The notes: generated from the letters alone by a model not told the origin. Positions 25,795 through 35,301 are shown, counted from the first letter of the stretch. The stretch: DNA of 64,000 nt from PSRF01 sp051000815 (GCA_051000815.1 JBPCNX010000079.1:4210-68209), one strand, 5' to 3'. Made by a program: numbers and translations.

Positions 25795-26156
25795 ATCAGC
25801 AACTCAAATAAATTGGATCCAGGAAATCACACCAAATAGCACTAAACAACAATTCTCGTCATTCTGTAGATTCGTGGATCGTTTTGTCTTCAACCATTCC
25901 TCGACGCGCATGGAATGGAATTGATTCGGACGCGACTGTGATCGGCGAACAGGATTAACGCGGCTAGGAATTACGCGGCGGTGAATTAAAGCTGTCGGGG
26001 CGTCCTCAGTGGGCGCCCTTGTTTCGTTTGTGAGATGCACGGCCAACAAGTCGTTTATGAAGTTGGGAGACCGTGGTACAAGAACAGGGTCGATTGTACG
26101 CCGAGCGCGGGGAGGCCGTTACCCAACTTGAAAGTTCGAAATCTGACGCATCTCTG

Positions 26157-27176
26157 ATGACCCGAATCGAAATCACAACGCTGATATTTGCGCACGTCAA
26201 ATGGTTCGCACCGTTTGATGTAAACGTCACGCCGAAGCCAATCGGCGAGGTTCTCAATGGTCAATTTATAAAGTTCTTCCTTGCGTCAGTCGCCGCCGTC
26301 TGCGCTTTTTTCTGGGCAGACCGTACGGCTTACCGACGCGGACTTCTGCGTGAGCTTGACGCTCGACTGAAGCGGCTTGACGACTTGTCCGTCCTGATTC
26401 TTCGCTTAAGTGCGGCGATCTTTTTGATCTCGTTGTGGGTCTGGTATGAGGTGCACGGCACAGCTTTTTACATTACTCCAGAGCTTAGGACGCATTCGCG
26501 GTATGTCCCGTGGCTGCAACTGGCGCTCGGGTTTTGCGCACTGTTTCGTCGCAGCCTGCCAGCCGTTGGTCTGGGAATATTTGCACTCTACGGTTTGGCT
26601 GTCCGCGACTACGGCCTCTTTCATTTGCTCGATTACATGATCTTCGTCGGGCTCGGCTACTTCTTCACGGTGGGGACTATCAAGCGAGGGAAATGGCGCC
26701 AGTCAGGGTTCGTCGTACTTTTTGCGGCAACCGGGATTACGCTGCTTTGGGCGGCGATGGAAAAATTCGCTTATCCCGAGTGGAGTTACGCGATGCTTCG
26801 TTCGCATCCGGATATGCTCATGGGTTTGCAGCCTGAGACCTTCATGGTGCTCGCCGGTTTCGTCGAATTCAGTGTGGCTTTTGTCCTGTTAGGCGCCGTC
26901 TCAATTGCGGGACGTGTTGTGGCGCTGGTTTTCCAGGCAATCTTCATGCTGGCGATCTTCGAGTTTGGGCTGCTCGACGCGATCGGACATCTGATGATTA
27001 TTGCCATCTTGTTTGTGCTTTTCATGCGCGGGCCGACGAGCGCGCGCGAGATTCTGGTGCTGCGAGAAAAATCGGTCGCGATGGAAATGTATTTCATGAT
27101 GGGTTTATATTTCCTGGCTTTTGTAATGATTTTCATCGCCTACTATGGTCTGCATTCCGTTCTTCACCGCGCGTAG
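26157..27176 (+). CDS. Multi-spanning membrane protein, intact copy of a duplicated pair
   Basis: A protein of 339 residues from the ATG at 26157 with eight or nine hydrophobic segments, among them FFLASVAAVCAFFW, AAIFLISLWVWY and VFQAIFMLAIFEFGLLDAIG. A conserved central motif reads WAAMEKFAYPEWSY. This is reminiscent of DoxX-like or respiratory-type membrane proteins, but I do not recognise the family. A longer frame starts at 26073. I chose 26157 because the second copy at 29762 begins at the same codon and homology between the copies starts just before it. The damaged duplicate lies 3.6 kb downstream. Confidence 0.72.
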   Translation: MTRIEITTLIFAHVKWFAPFDVNVTPKPIGEVLNGQFIKFFLASVAAVCAFFWADRTAYRRGLLRELDARLKRLDDLSVLILRLSAAIFLISLWVWYEVHGTAFYITPELRTHSRYVPWLQLALGFCALFRRSLPAVGLGIFALYGLAVRDYGLFHLLDYMIFVGLGYFFTVGTIKRGKWRQSGFVVLFAATGITLLWAAMEKFAYPEWSYAMLRSHPDMLMGLQPETFMVLAGFVEFSVAFVLLGAVSIAGRVVALVFQAIFMLAIFEFGLLDAIGHLMIIAILFVLFMRGPTSAREILVLREKSVAMEMYFMMGLYFLAFVMIFIAYYGLHSVLHRA

Positions 27177-27204
27177 CGTTTCCGAAGCGGCCAACGGCCT
27201 CATG

Positions 27205-27436
27205 CAGTCAGTACCACCAGGGGGTAGCGGTGGGTCGGGAGATTTCCTGATTGGAGAGAGCCAATTGCCGATTAGTTGAAGTCAGTACCACCAGGCGGTA
27301 GCCGGTGGGCCGATACGCCGGCACTTAGTCTTGCGACATCGCGCCCGACATCCGAAACTCGAATAATGAATCATTAACAAGAAAGGTCTTGAGCCTTAGC
27401 GCACCGGCCCACCCGCTACCGCGAGGTGATACTGAC
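27205..27436. repeat. CAGTACCACCAGGCGGTAGCCGGTGGG repeats
   Basis: Three copies of a 27-bp element: direct at 27207-27236 and 27282-27310, inverted at 27403-27435. A fourth copy is at 30845-30871, after the second copy of the membrane gene. The unit is itself palindromic (CCACC...GGTGG). It occupies the convergent gap before the MFS gene. Confidence 0.6.
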
Positions 27437-28705
27437 TCAGGTCACTGCGTCACCACCCCGTCCGGGCACCTTCACGAACCATGCACTCACGGCGAGCAGC
27501 AACACAATCAATGTCAAGGCATAGAACATGGCTGCGTAGGAACCTGTTCGCGCTACACACTCAGCGAGAAGCAGAGGCCCAATTGCCGAGGCGATAACTG
27601 TGAGGGCTTGCGCCGCACCCTGAATCTTACCAAGGTGCGCACGACCATAAGCACGACTCCAGAACGCGAAGAAAATCACGATCACAAAACCGCCGGCCAG
27701 TCCCATCACGAACGCGTACGCAGCGACATGAGTCTGAGTTCTAACATGTGGCAGCGCCAGCAGCGAGCCGGCGAGCAAGACCATCGCGAGTGCTAACAAG
27801 CGGTTCATTCGTCCGCGCGAAATCAGCCAGCCTCCCAGAAAGTTACCGACAAGCGCCGTCAGAGCGACGATAACAAGGCTGCGGTGATAGGTAGACGCGT
27901 CGAAACCTCTTTCCGCCAGGATTGACTCATTGAATAGCGCGATGCCGGAAGCAATCAGGCCGTATGTGGCGCTGGCTATTCCAAACACCCAAAATCCAGG
28001 GGTAAGCAATGCCTGCCCGAGAGTGAATCTGAAAGTTGCCTCATCGTTGACATGCGCTCGTGAGGTGTCGACGTCAGGCTGAAGCGAACACGATTCGGGA
28101 GAGTTTCGCACGAGGAGCAACGAGAGAGGCGCGAGTCCAAACATCAACGCCAGGCCGACTGTCCACCAGGTTTGACGCCAACCACTCTCAATCACCATTG
28201 CGCCTATTAGTGGAAAGGCCAGCATAAAACCAACGCTGAGGATCACCGTGTAAGCGGCCATCGCCAGGTTAAGACGGCGCACAAACCACTTGCCAACCAT
28301 AGTGATACTGACGACCGAGAGGGCGCTCTGTCCCAGCCCGCGCGTAAGTGTGATCAGAATTGCCAATAGAAAGGCGCTTTGTGCTCCACTCATCAACAGC
28401 ACTGCGGTTGCGAGTGCGAGAGTCACGATGGTCAGGACGATCCGGCTGCCAAACCGATCGATCAATCTTCCCACTCCAAGACAAAAGAGGGCGCCAATCA
28501 ACGTTGCCCAAAGGTTGATGCGGGCGAAGTCAACGCGATTGATTTGCAGGTCTGCAAGTAACGGTTCGGTGATGAGTCCCAGGCCCTGGGTCCGGCCCGG
28601 CAGAGTTCCCACCATCGCTAACGCCGCCACAAACACGTTGACCCAGCCGTAGTAAAACGGAAGGGCTATTGGTCCAACCACCGGACGGCGCATCTCAGTG
28701 TTCAT
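27437..28705 (-). CDS. MFS transporter, oxalate/formate- or monocarboxylate-type
   Basis: A 422-residue protein with 12 hydrophobic segments. The MFS loop 2-3 motif appears as GRLIDRFGSRIVL, and a related GGWLISRGRMNRLL follows between helices 8 and 9. The start FYYGWVNVFVAALAM is typical of the OFA/monocarboxylate-porter group. The transported substrate cannot be told. No enzyme gene nearby suggests a pathway. Confidence 0.85.
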   Translation of the reverse strand: MNTEMRRPVVGPIALPFYYGWVNVFVAALAMVGTLPGRTQGLGLITEPLLADLQINRVDFARINLWATLIGALFCLGVGRLIDRFGSRIVLTIVTLALATAVLLMSGAQSAFLLAILITLTRGLGQSALSVVSITMVGKWFVRRLNLAMAAYTVILSVGFMLAFPLIGAMVIESGWRQTWWTVGLALMFGLAPLSLLLVRNSPESCSLQPDVDTSRAHVNDEATFRFTLGQALLTPGFWVFGIASATYGLIASGIALFNESILAERGFDASTYHRSLVIVALTALVGNFLGGWLISRGRMNRLLALAMVLLAGSLLALPHVRTQTHVAAYAFVMGLAGGFVIVIFFAFWSRAYGRAHLGKIQGAAQALTVIASAIGPLLLAECVARTGSYAAMFYALTLIVLLLAVSAWFVKVPGRGGDAVT

Positions 28706-28739
28706 ACTTCAGTTTTCCGCGACAGTATCAGGATCGCGC

Positions 28740-28945
28740 GCTTTCTCAGTCCCGCAGGGACGAAATGTTTTCCCGTCCCGGAGGGACGTAATGTTTATAG
28801 AACGCGCGACTTACAAAAGTCTTCTTCCTCGCTCCTGAGGAGCGAAACATAACACCCACTCTTGACGGAAACATCGCGCTCCGCTGGAGCGCGGATCCTG
28901 GGATTCACAGTTGGATCTATAAACATTCGGCCCCTCTGGAGCCAG
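28740..28945. repeat. GTCCCGGAGGGAC/AAATGTTTAT palindromic repeat cluster
   Basis: GTCCCGCAGGGAC (28748-28760) and GTCCCGGAGGGAC (28774-28786) are each followed by AATGTTT. Then come GCTCCTGAGGAGC (28831-28843), GCTCCGCTGGAGC (28879-28891) and an inverted ATAAACATTCGG (28919-28930). Same family as at 5941-6090. The element reaches into the 3' end of the next gene and supplies its last codons. Confidence 0.6.
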
Positions 28946-29456
28946 AGCGTGATTGGGTCAATGACCTGACAATTCGCAACCAGATGAGCGCTAAGAGAAG
29001 GCAAGTGGCCAATCCGAGCCAACGCATAATGCCATCACCAAAGACAACCGTTGCGTTGAAGATGATAAAGATTAGGAGACCGTGCCATGCGGCGACGAGG
29101 GGCCACGGTCGCTTACGGTAAGACCCAAGACCACTGCGCCACCACCAGGCAAGGTCCAGAATCCAGGCAATCAGCAGGGCATAGTTGATGAAGAGACCAC
29201 CGCCCCAGTTGAAGCCGAATACCTCTTCAGTTTGGCGAGCAGTGTCGCCATAAGCGGCCGCGTGACTCCAACCGTGATAGAACTGAAATGCGCTTATGAA
29301 ATGCGCAACCAGGCTGGCACAGGCAACGCTCCACACCACTCGTGCTGCCGAGTCCCCATGTTCTCTTCGAGACAGAGCGAAGATAACACTCCCTACGGCA
29401 TAGCCAACGATGGAAACCCAGATCGTGCTGCGCGTTAAGAATTCTCCAACGTCCAT
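28917..29456 (-). CDS. Small integral membrane protein, unknown family
   Basis: A 179-residue protein with about five membrane segments (ISIVGYAVGSVIFAL region, VVWSVACASLVAHFISAF, LFINYALLIAWILDLAW, LLIFIIFNATVVFG and LGLATCLLLALIWL). It contains FYHGWSHAAAY and FNWGGGLFINY, both rich in aromatic residues. No family recognised. The last dozen residues (SRSGSRGAECL) are encoded by a palindromic repeat that has invaded or replaced the original 3' end. Confidence 0.65.
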   Translation of the reverse strand: MDVGEFLTRSTIWVSIVGYAVGSVIFALSRREHGDSAARVVWSVACASLVAHFISAFQFYHGWSHAAAYGDTARQTEEVFGFNWGGGLFINYALLIAWILDLAWWWRSGLGSYRKRPWPLVAAWHGLLIFIIFNATVVFGDGIMRWLGLATCLLLALIWLRIVRSLTQSRSGSRGAECL

Positions 29457-29733
29457 CTTGTCGAATGCGATTTGCTAATTGCCGTCGTGTCGTTCGGAAA
29501 GTTCACTCATGCGCTTATCGTATCTACAAGGGTAGAATTTGTTAAGAACTGTCGAGGATCGTGAGTAATGCCTGTTGCCGTCCTCGCTGTTGACGTAATC
29601 TTAGGCAGGCCGTGTTTGCTGTTTACTTCGCCCTTGCTGTTCGCTGATTGTTGTTCACTGTTTACTGTTGGGAGACCTTCTCCACCTTGTCGTTAACTGA
29701 CTGCCCGTTGCTGATCGCGACGCCAGGTCAATT

Positions 29734-30781
29734 TTGAAGTTCGAAATCTGAGACATCGCTGATGACTCGAATCGAAATCGCAACGCTGATATTTGCGCAC
29801 GTCAAATGGTTCGCACCGTTTGACGTAAACGCCGCGCCCAAGCCGATCGGCGAGGTCCTCAATGGTCAATTCATAAAGTTCTTCCTGGCATCGGTCGTCG
29901 CCGTCTGCGCTTTCTTTTGGGCAGACCGCACAGCTTATCGGCGCGCACTTCTGCGTAGGCTGGATGCTCGATGAAGAAGCTTGACGACTTGTCCGTTCTG
30001 ATTTCTTCGCTTGAGTGCTGCGATCTTTTTCATCTCCGTATGGGCCACGTATGAGGTCTATGGGATAGCTTTTTACATTACTCCAGAACTTAGGACGCAG
30101 TCGCAGTATGTGCCGTGGCTGCAACTAGCGCTCGGCTTTTGCCCACTCTTTCGGCGCACCCTGCCGGCCGTTGGTCTGGGAATATTTGGACTCTTCGGTT
30201 TGGCTATTCGCAACTACGGCCTCTTTCATTTGCTCGATTACATGATCTTCGTGGGGCTTGGCTACTTCTTCGTTGTGGCAACTATTAAGCTAGGGAAGTG
30301 GCGTCAGTCAGGGTTCGTCGTTCTGTTTGCGGCAACGGGGATTACGCTCCTGTGGGCGGCGATGGAAAAATTCGCTTATCCCGAGTGGAGCTACGCGATG
30401 CTCCGTTCGCATCCGGACATGCTGATGGGTTTGCAGCCTGAGACCTTCATGGTGCCCGCGGGTTTTGTCGAATTTAGTGTGGCTTTTGTGCTGTTGGGCG
30501 CCGTCTCAGTTGCCGGGCGTGTGGTGGCGTCGGTTTTCCAGGCAATCTTCCTGCTGGCAATCTTCGAGTTTGGGCTGCTCGACGCGATTGGTCATCTGAT
30601 GATCATTGCGATCTTGTTTGTGCTCTTCATGCGCGGGCCGACGAGCGCACGCGAGATCCTGGTGCTGCTAGAAAAATCGGTCGCGATGGAAATGTATTTC
30701 ATGATGGGTTTGTATTTCCTGGCTTTCGTAATGATCTTCATCGCCTACTACGGTCTGCATTCCGTTCTTCACCGCGCATAG
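29734..30781 (+). pseudogene. Second, damaged copy of the duplicated membrane protein
   Basis: Nearly the same as 26129-27176 over its whole length: the codon start MTRIEIATLIFAHVKWFAPF at 29762, the WAAMEKFAYPEWSY motif and the end LHSVLHRA are shared. One base is missing near 29971, giving a stop at 29972, and one is added near 30003, which restores the original frame from 30011. Between the two sites the frame is lost. The two indels compensate, so either about 11 codons were scrambled and a stop was made, or both are sequence errors. Homology between copies ends right after the stop codons. Confidence 0.75.
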
Positions 30782-30844
30782 TATGATAACAGTTCCCGAC
30801 ATGACTTTGACCGCGTTAAGGGCGTCAATTGTGATTAGCTGGGG

Positions 30845-30915
30845 TCAGTGCCACCGGGCGGTAGCCGGTGGCTTTTCGATTGACGATTGATGATTGACGA
30901 TTGGTGGTTGCCGAT
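30845..30915. repeat. CCACCGGGCGGTAGCCGGTGG element with CGATTGACGATTG words
   Basis: The fourth copy of the 27-bp family (30845-30871) is followed by tandem GATTGACGATTGATGATTG words (30879-30910). It sits between the damaged membrane gene and the convergent hydrolase gene. Confidence 0.5.
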
Positions 30916-30924
30916 GGTCCCGGG

Positions 30925-31782
30925 TCATTGTCCTTTCAGAAATATCGTGACGGCATTAGCGAACTGCTCTGGAATGTTATCCATCGCGTTGTGTCCCTCG
31001 CCTTCAAACCAAAGTAGAGTCGGATTGCGCAAACTGACTCTCAACGAATCGATTGCTGAGTTGAGTTGTGCTGAAGCAGTTTTGTTCCCCTTAAGCAGCA
31101 GCGTCGGAATTGCTACCTTCTTCATCCGTTTCGCGTCAAAACGATATTTGCTGAGCGCTTGAATCTCGCGAATCTGTATATCAATGCTCGAGACGCGACT
31201 GGGCCATGATGCCTTTTGCTTCATCGCCGCAATTTCAGCTGGGGTGATCATCACCACTTCCGCGAGGAAAGTTTCCAGCGCTCGCTCCCGTTCGCCGGCC
31301 CTAATCATCTTCGCCATTCGCTTGGCAACCGGCGTGTGATCGAGATCCTGCAAAGGCGGTTCGTAAAGAACCAGCTTTGCGATCTTGTTTGTCAGGAACG
31401 CCGCCTCCAGAGCACAGACCCCACCGAATGAATGACCCAGGACAAAAACCTGGCCCGGTCGAGAGTTAATGACGGCGGCGACATCCTCAAATTCCTTCCT
31501 CAAGCTGTATCGCAAACCCGCTTCACTTTCACCGTGGCCGCGCCGGTCCATCGCACAAACAGTAAAGTGCGGCGCAAAGAATGGTAGTAGCGGTTTCCAA
31601 CGGCTGCGGTCGCCTGAACCTCCATGAACAATCAGGAGACTTGGGCCTGTGCCAGTGCATTCGACAGCGATGCGTGTCCCATCTTTTGATTTAACAAACG
31701 AGCGAGAGGTGTCGACCGACTGCGCGAACGAGGAGGCCGCTAAAATTAAGGTGCAGGAAATAATGAAAGCAATTCGCATCAT
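30925..31782 (-). CDS. Secreted alpha/beta hydrolase
   Basis: From the ATG at 31782 the 285-residue protein has a clean signal peptide (MMRIAFIISCTLILAASSFAQ). The frame continues upstream to 32118, but that part is low-complexity repeat, so the shorter start was chosen. The alpha/beta hydrolase landmarks are the oxyanion HGG (53-55), the nucleophile Ser118 in GHSFGG and the catalytic His in EGEGHNAMD near the end. Substrate unknown. A remnant of a paralogue lies at 36481-36690. Confidence 0.85.
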   Translation of the reverse strand: MMRIAFIISCTLILAASSFAQSVDTSRSFVKSKDGTRIAVECTGTGPSLLIVHGGSGDRSRWKPLLPFFAPHFTVCAMDRRGHGESEAGLRYSLRKEFEDVAAVINSRPGQVFVLGHSFGGVCALEAAFLTNKIAKLVLYEPPLQDLDHTPVAKRMAKMIRAGERERALETFLAEVVMITPAEIAAMKQKASWPSRVSSIDIQIREIQALSKYRFDAKRMKKVAIPTLLLKGNKTASAQLNSAIDSLRVSLRNPTLLWFEGEGHNAMDNIPEQFANAVTIFLKGQ

Positions 31783-32019
31783 CGGGATGTCGATGTTACC
31801 AAAGTTTGCGTCAGAGGGCCCAATTACTCTTGCGACGGAGTTCACCGGCAAAACGCGACGCTCAATCTTGCGGTTAAGAGAAGAGAGGATTTTTCTGTAG
31901 GTGGATCGTATTCCGCCGCAGCACGAACGATTCACGAAGCAACACACTAGCAATCGCAAATGATAAATGGAAAATGATCGGTCAGTCTCCCCACAGTTCG
32001 GGTTAGCCGGTGGGCTCTT

Positions 32020-32179
32020 TCGATTGTCGATTGGCGATTGGCGATTGATGATTGCCGATTGCCACGCAGATAAGAGGTAATCGAAGAATTGGCAATCGGC
32101 AATGAACCGATTGACCAATAGAGTTGGCGCGTTTACGCGCCATCCCGAAGGGCTGCTCAGCCAGCCGTTCGACGGCTGG
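32020..32179. repeat. GATTGGCGATTG word hairpin and two perfect palindromes
   Basis: GATTG/GGCGATT words at 32020-32063 face the reverse complement GGCAATCGGCAATG at 32090-32104. Two perfect hairpins follow: TGGCGCG-TTTA-CGCGCCA (32125-32142) and CCAGCCG-TTCGA-CGGCTGG (32161-32179), the second followed by TTTAT. The last could terminate transcription rightward. Confidence 0.55.
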
Positions 32180-32357
32180 TTTATACTTGGCGATAATTTG
32201 CTTCAGGCGGGCTTTCCTCGTGAACGAGGCACATCAGCTAATTGCCCAAAGTCTTCTGCCCTCATTCCGCTTTGATTGAACCTGATTCCTAATTCGTGTG
32301 TACAGCGGCCTAAGACAATGTTGGTATGCGTTCACAGCGGCGACGTGCTTCGCTGCG

Positions 32358-32834
32358 TCATCGGATCTGAGTGTTCTCTACTCCTTGCTCTCCCACAGTG
32401 TTTGCGCGCCGCGCTACCTGTTGCCAGCGGCCATTCTGTCTCAGCCACAATCCTGTGAAGCGGAGCAGTGAGCTTTTTCCGGCACCTGGCATTTTGCCTG
32501 CCCAGACGACAGTTTCGCTTCCCGCCACTACCGCAAGATTTTCGTGAAGCTTGATGTGTTCGATGCGCCGATCATAGGACCTGAAGGCTAGGACGCCGGA
32601 AACGATCAATCTGAGAACTTCCTTTTTGTTAACGAAGGTGTTCAGAGGGTTAGTAACTACGAGATCATCTGACCAAAGCCGCTCCAATGCCTTTACGTCA
32701 TTGCGCAACAAGCTCTCAACTTCCTCGGCATTCACACGTCTAATTTCTGCTTCAAGACGCTGATCTCTTTTCTGAGTCGCGACAGGCAACGCAGTCATCA
32801 ACAATATTGTGAAGAGCGTCATAGCTTTAATCAT
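32358..32834 (-). CDS. Secreted DUF4440/SnoaL-like (NTF2-fold) protein
   Basis: A 158-residue protein with a signal peptide (MIKAMTLFTILLMTALPVATQ), then a cone-shaped NTF2-like domain of about 120 residues: EVESLLRNDVKALERLWSDD, VVTNPLNTFVNKKEVL and TGLWLRQNGRWQQVARRAN. This is the DUF4440 arrangement, common in this phylum. These domains bind small hydrophobic ligands or act as enzymes; no catalytic residues can be assigned. Confidence 0.78.
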   Translation of the reverse strand: MIKAMTLFTILLMTALPVATQKRDQRLEAEIRRVNAEEVESLLRNDVKALERLWSDDLVVTNPLNTFVNKKEVLRLIVSGVLAFRSYDRRIEHIKLHENLAVVAGSETVVWAGKMPGAGKSSLLRFTGLWLRQNGRWQQVARRANTVGEQGVENTQIR

Positions 32835-32923
32835 CTCGTGAATCCTTTCGCCGATTAATGAGAGACCCGGGGCACAGAGCCGATCCCTCTACGCCCTCGC
32901 AGGTCCGTTACTACTCCGCCAGC

Positions 32924-33438
32924 CTACTCAAAGCGGCTTCCCACGGCGGTCGCACAGCCCGTTAAGATCAGGTTGCCGTTAATGTCGAAGATTTCATTCG
33001 AAGCCGTGCTGTTGAGTTCGTCACCGTCTTGTCCGATCTCGATAGATTGGGTGAGCCTCTGGGTGCCGGTCCAAACTCCTGCCGGATTGAACAGGAAGGC
33101 CTCGGACACTCCAGCGTAGCTATGGTCGCCTAGAAACGACCAGACACCATGGCCGGGACTACGCAGCGCTGGAGGAAAGCCGGTAGTAGTCTCTGTGAGC
33201 GTTCCCCCTTGTGCGAAAGTCAGCATCGCGGGAAAGGTTCTCAGTACTGCCCCCGATGTGCAGTCGCGGATCGAAACCTGGACGCGCCAGGTTCCTTCCA
33301 ACCTCTTCCCTTGTGAAAGCGTTTTCCCCGGATTCTGCGATTGCGACGGGGTTGCGCCCCAAGTTTTCGTGTTCCTGCCAAAACAAGCGCCGCCATCAGA
33401 GCTAAACCTGCAACAATTTTCATCCCATTCAGTTTCAT
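32924..33438 (-). pseudogene. Small secreted beta-rich protein, frameshifted after the signal peptide
   Basis: The frame starting at 33438 encodes a signal peptide (MKLNGMKIVAGLALMAALVL). The mature part (GTWRVQVSIRDCTSG to GCATAVGSRFE, ending at 32924) lies in another frame that begins around 33350. The join would be near the AAAACTTGGGG run at 33355-33368, so one or two bases have been lost or gained in a homopolymer. The mature domain of about 125 residues is beta-rich, with two cysteines, and resembles a lipocalin-like or extracellular lectin-like fold; no family recognised. It is divergent from the winged-helix regulator gene. Confidence 0.65.
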
Positions 33439-33527
33439 TGTTAGATCTCCTTCGCCTTATAATTTTTCGGCCTGCTCGCCGTGTGTGCTAATACTGCATG
33501 GAGCAAGCGCCGAAAATCTTTAGGTCG

Positions 33528-33555
33528 TTCTGAAAAATTTCTGAAAAGTTCTGAA
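33528..33555. promoter_or_regulatory. Three phased TTCTGAA direct repeats, candidate operator
   Basis: TTCTGAA occurs at 33528-33534, 33539-33545 and 33549-33555, spaced 11 and 10 bp, one helical turn apart. OmpR/PhoB-type winged-helix proteins bind such phased direct repeats, and the gene starting 7 bp further on encodes one. The site lies in the divergent gap, so it could control the regulator, the secreted protein gene at 33438, or both. Confidence 0.5.
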
Positions 33556-33562
33556 TTTAAAG

Positions 33563-35086
33563 ATGGGTGAACCAGAACCCCACATCTACGAGTTCGACGA
33601 CTTCCGCCTCGACGGGAACGAGCGTGTGTTAATGCGAAGTGGGCAGCCCGTGTCCCTGACGGCGCGCGTCATTGATACGTTGCTGTGCCTGGTGCGGCAT
33701 CACGGGAGACTGCTGAGGAAAGACGAGTTGATGGCCGAGATCTGGCCCGACACTGTTGTCGAAGAGAACAATCTGAATCAGAACGTCTCCACATTGCGTC
33801 GTATGTTTGGTGAGAGCCGGGGAGAGAACCGCTACATCGTAACGGTGCCGGGGAGAGGCTACCGTTTCGTTGCGCGTGTAGTTGAAAACGGAGACGAGCT
33901 TTCTCAGTCTCCGCCGCAGACGGTCGCGGTACTTCCTTTCGTCAACATGAGCGCCGATCCGGAGAATGCGTACTTCTGCGAAGGGCTGGCAGAGGAACTC
34001 TTAAACGCACTAGCACGGATTGAAGGCATCAAGGTGGCAGCGCGCACGTCTGCGTTCGCATTTGGAGACAAGAACGCCAGCGTGAATGAGATAGCTGCTG
34101 CCTTGGGCGTGAAGTCGATTTTAGGGGGCAGCGTGCGGCGGTCTGGCAACCGTTTGCGAATCACCGCGCAACTGGTAAATGCGGCAGACGGATATCAACA
34201 CTGGTCGCAGAGTTACGATCGGGAGATGGGCGACATCTTTGACGTCCAGGAAGAGATTACCTTCGCGGTTGTAGCCGCACTGAAAGTTCAGTTGCTGGGT
34301 AAAGAGAAAGCCGCGTTGCTTAAGCGCTACACCCAGAATACCGAGGCGTACCACCTGTACTTGAAGGGACGCTATTTTTGGTTTAAGTCCACACCGCAAG
34401 AGTTCCGCAAGAGTCGGGAATACTTTCAGCGTGCGGTCGCTGCCGATCCCGCATACACGCTTGGCTATTTCGGACTGGCGTCTTTTTACGGCTTCGCATC
34501 GTCATGGGGCATGATGCCACCAGAGCAAGGCTGGCCGCCGATGGAAGCGGCGACTATGAAAGCTCTCGCCTTGGACGACAGCCTGGCTGAAGTTCATCAC
34601 GGACTGGCCGCGTTAAGGTGGGTGTACTACCGAGACTGGTCCGCAGCTGACCAGGCGTTCCAGCGAGCTATCGAGTTGAATCCGCAGGTCGGCGCCATTC
34701 ACAGCCACTACTCCATCTTTCTTTCCGTGATCGGTAAGCTCGACGAAGCCATTGCCGAGGGAGAGTTGGCGTTGGATCTCGATCCGCTTGCTATCCGCCT
34801 CCATCGGAATCAAGCGATGAGATACTACTTCGCGCGGCGTTACGATGAAGCGGTGAGGCAATATGAAGATGCACTGGAGCTGGATCCGAACGACGCCTCG
34901 TTGCGTGAAGAACTTGGTGACGTCTATGCGCAGCTGGGCCGGCATCAGGAAAGTATTGCGGAGTGGCAGAAAGCCATAAGTCTGGCTGGAGACGTCGAGC
35001 TGGCAGCAATGGTAGCGCGGGTTATGCCGAAGCAGGTTTCGCTGCCGCAGTGCAGGCGTTGGCGCAAAAGCGGCTCGAGCGATTGA
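33563..35086 (+). CDS. Winged-helix / TolB-like / TPR regulator, C-terminus frameshifted
   Basis: The 507-residue frame starts with an OmpR-type DNA-binding domain (residues 8-105, with SLTARVIDTLLCLV and ENRYIVTVPGRGYRFVA), then a TolB-N-like domain (about 120-230: VAVLPFVNMSADPENAYFCEGLAEELL) and TPR repeats from about 255. No receiver or membrane segment is present. Such fusions are common in Acidobacteriota. At about 35017 the frame breaks in a GGG run; the missing last repeats (GYAEAGFAAAVQALAQKR to ILKAMNLE) continue in another frame to 35301. The broken form ends in about 15 foreign residues. Confidence 0.85.
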   Translation: MGEPEPHIYEFDDFRLDGNERVLMRSGQPVSLTARVIDTLLCLVRHHGRLLRKDELMAEIWPDTVVEENNLNQNVSTLRRMFGESRGENRYIVTVPGRGYRFVARVVENGDELSQSPPQTVAVLPFVNMSADPENAYFCEGLAEELLNALARIEGIKVAARTSAFAFGDKNASVNEIAAALGVKSILGGSVRRSGNRLRITAQLVNAADGYQHWSQSYDREMGDIFDVQEEITFAVVAALKVQLLGKEKAALLKRYTQNTEAYHLYLKGRYFWFKSTPQEFRKSREYFQRAVAADPAYTLGYFGLASFYGFASSWGMMPPEQGWPPMEAATMKALALDDSLAEVHHGLAALRWVYYRDWSAADQAFQRAIELNPQVGAIHSHYSIFLSVIGKLDEAIAEGELALDLDPLAIRLHRNQAMRYYFARRYDEAVRQYEDALELDPNDASLREELGDVYAQLGRHQESIAEWQKAISLAGDVELAAMVARVMPKQVSLPQCRRWRKSGSSD

Positions 35087-35301
35087 ACGAACGCGTTAGC
35101 TTCGGCGAGTACGTTCCGGCGGCACACTTCGCACGAGCTTATTTGCGGCTGGGTGACACGGAGCAGGCGTTTAACTGGCTGGAGAAAGCGCGCGACGAAC
35201 GTAACGCTTTACCCTTGCTGATGAAGAGTGATCCGTTCTACGACAGTCTGCGTGCACACCCGCGCTTCATTGCCATCCTCAAGGCAATGAACCTCGAATA
35301 A
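35017..35301 (+). pseudogene. Displaced C-terminal TPR segment of the winged-helix regulator
   Basis: In the +1 frame relative to the upstream gene, codons from GGT at 35017 read GYAEAGFAAAVQALAQKR and go on through the typical family ending (YVPAAHFARAYLRLGDTEQAF, SDPFYDSLRAHPRFIAIL). Losing one G in the GGG run at about 35016 explains the shift. With the base restored the protein would be about 579 residues. Confidence 0.7.

Noticed and set aside
31783..32118. 112-residue N-terminal extension of the alpha/beta hydrolase
   Set aside because: It is read from intergenic GATTG-word repeat, and a clean signal peptide starts at 31782.
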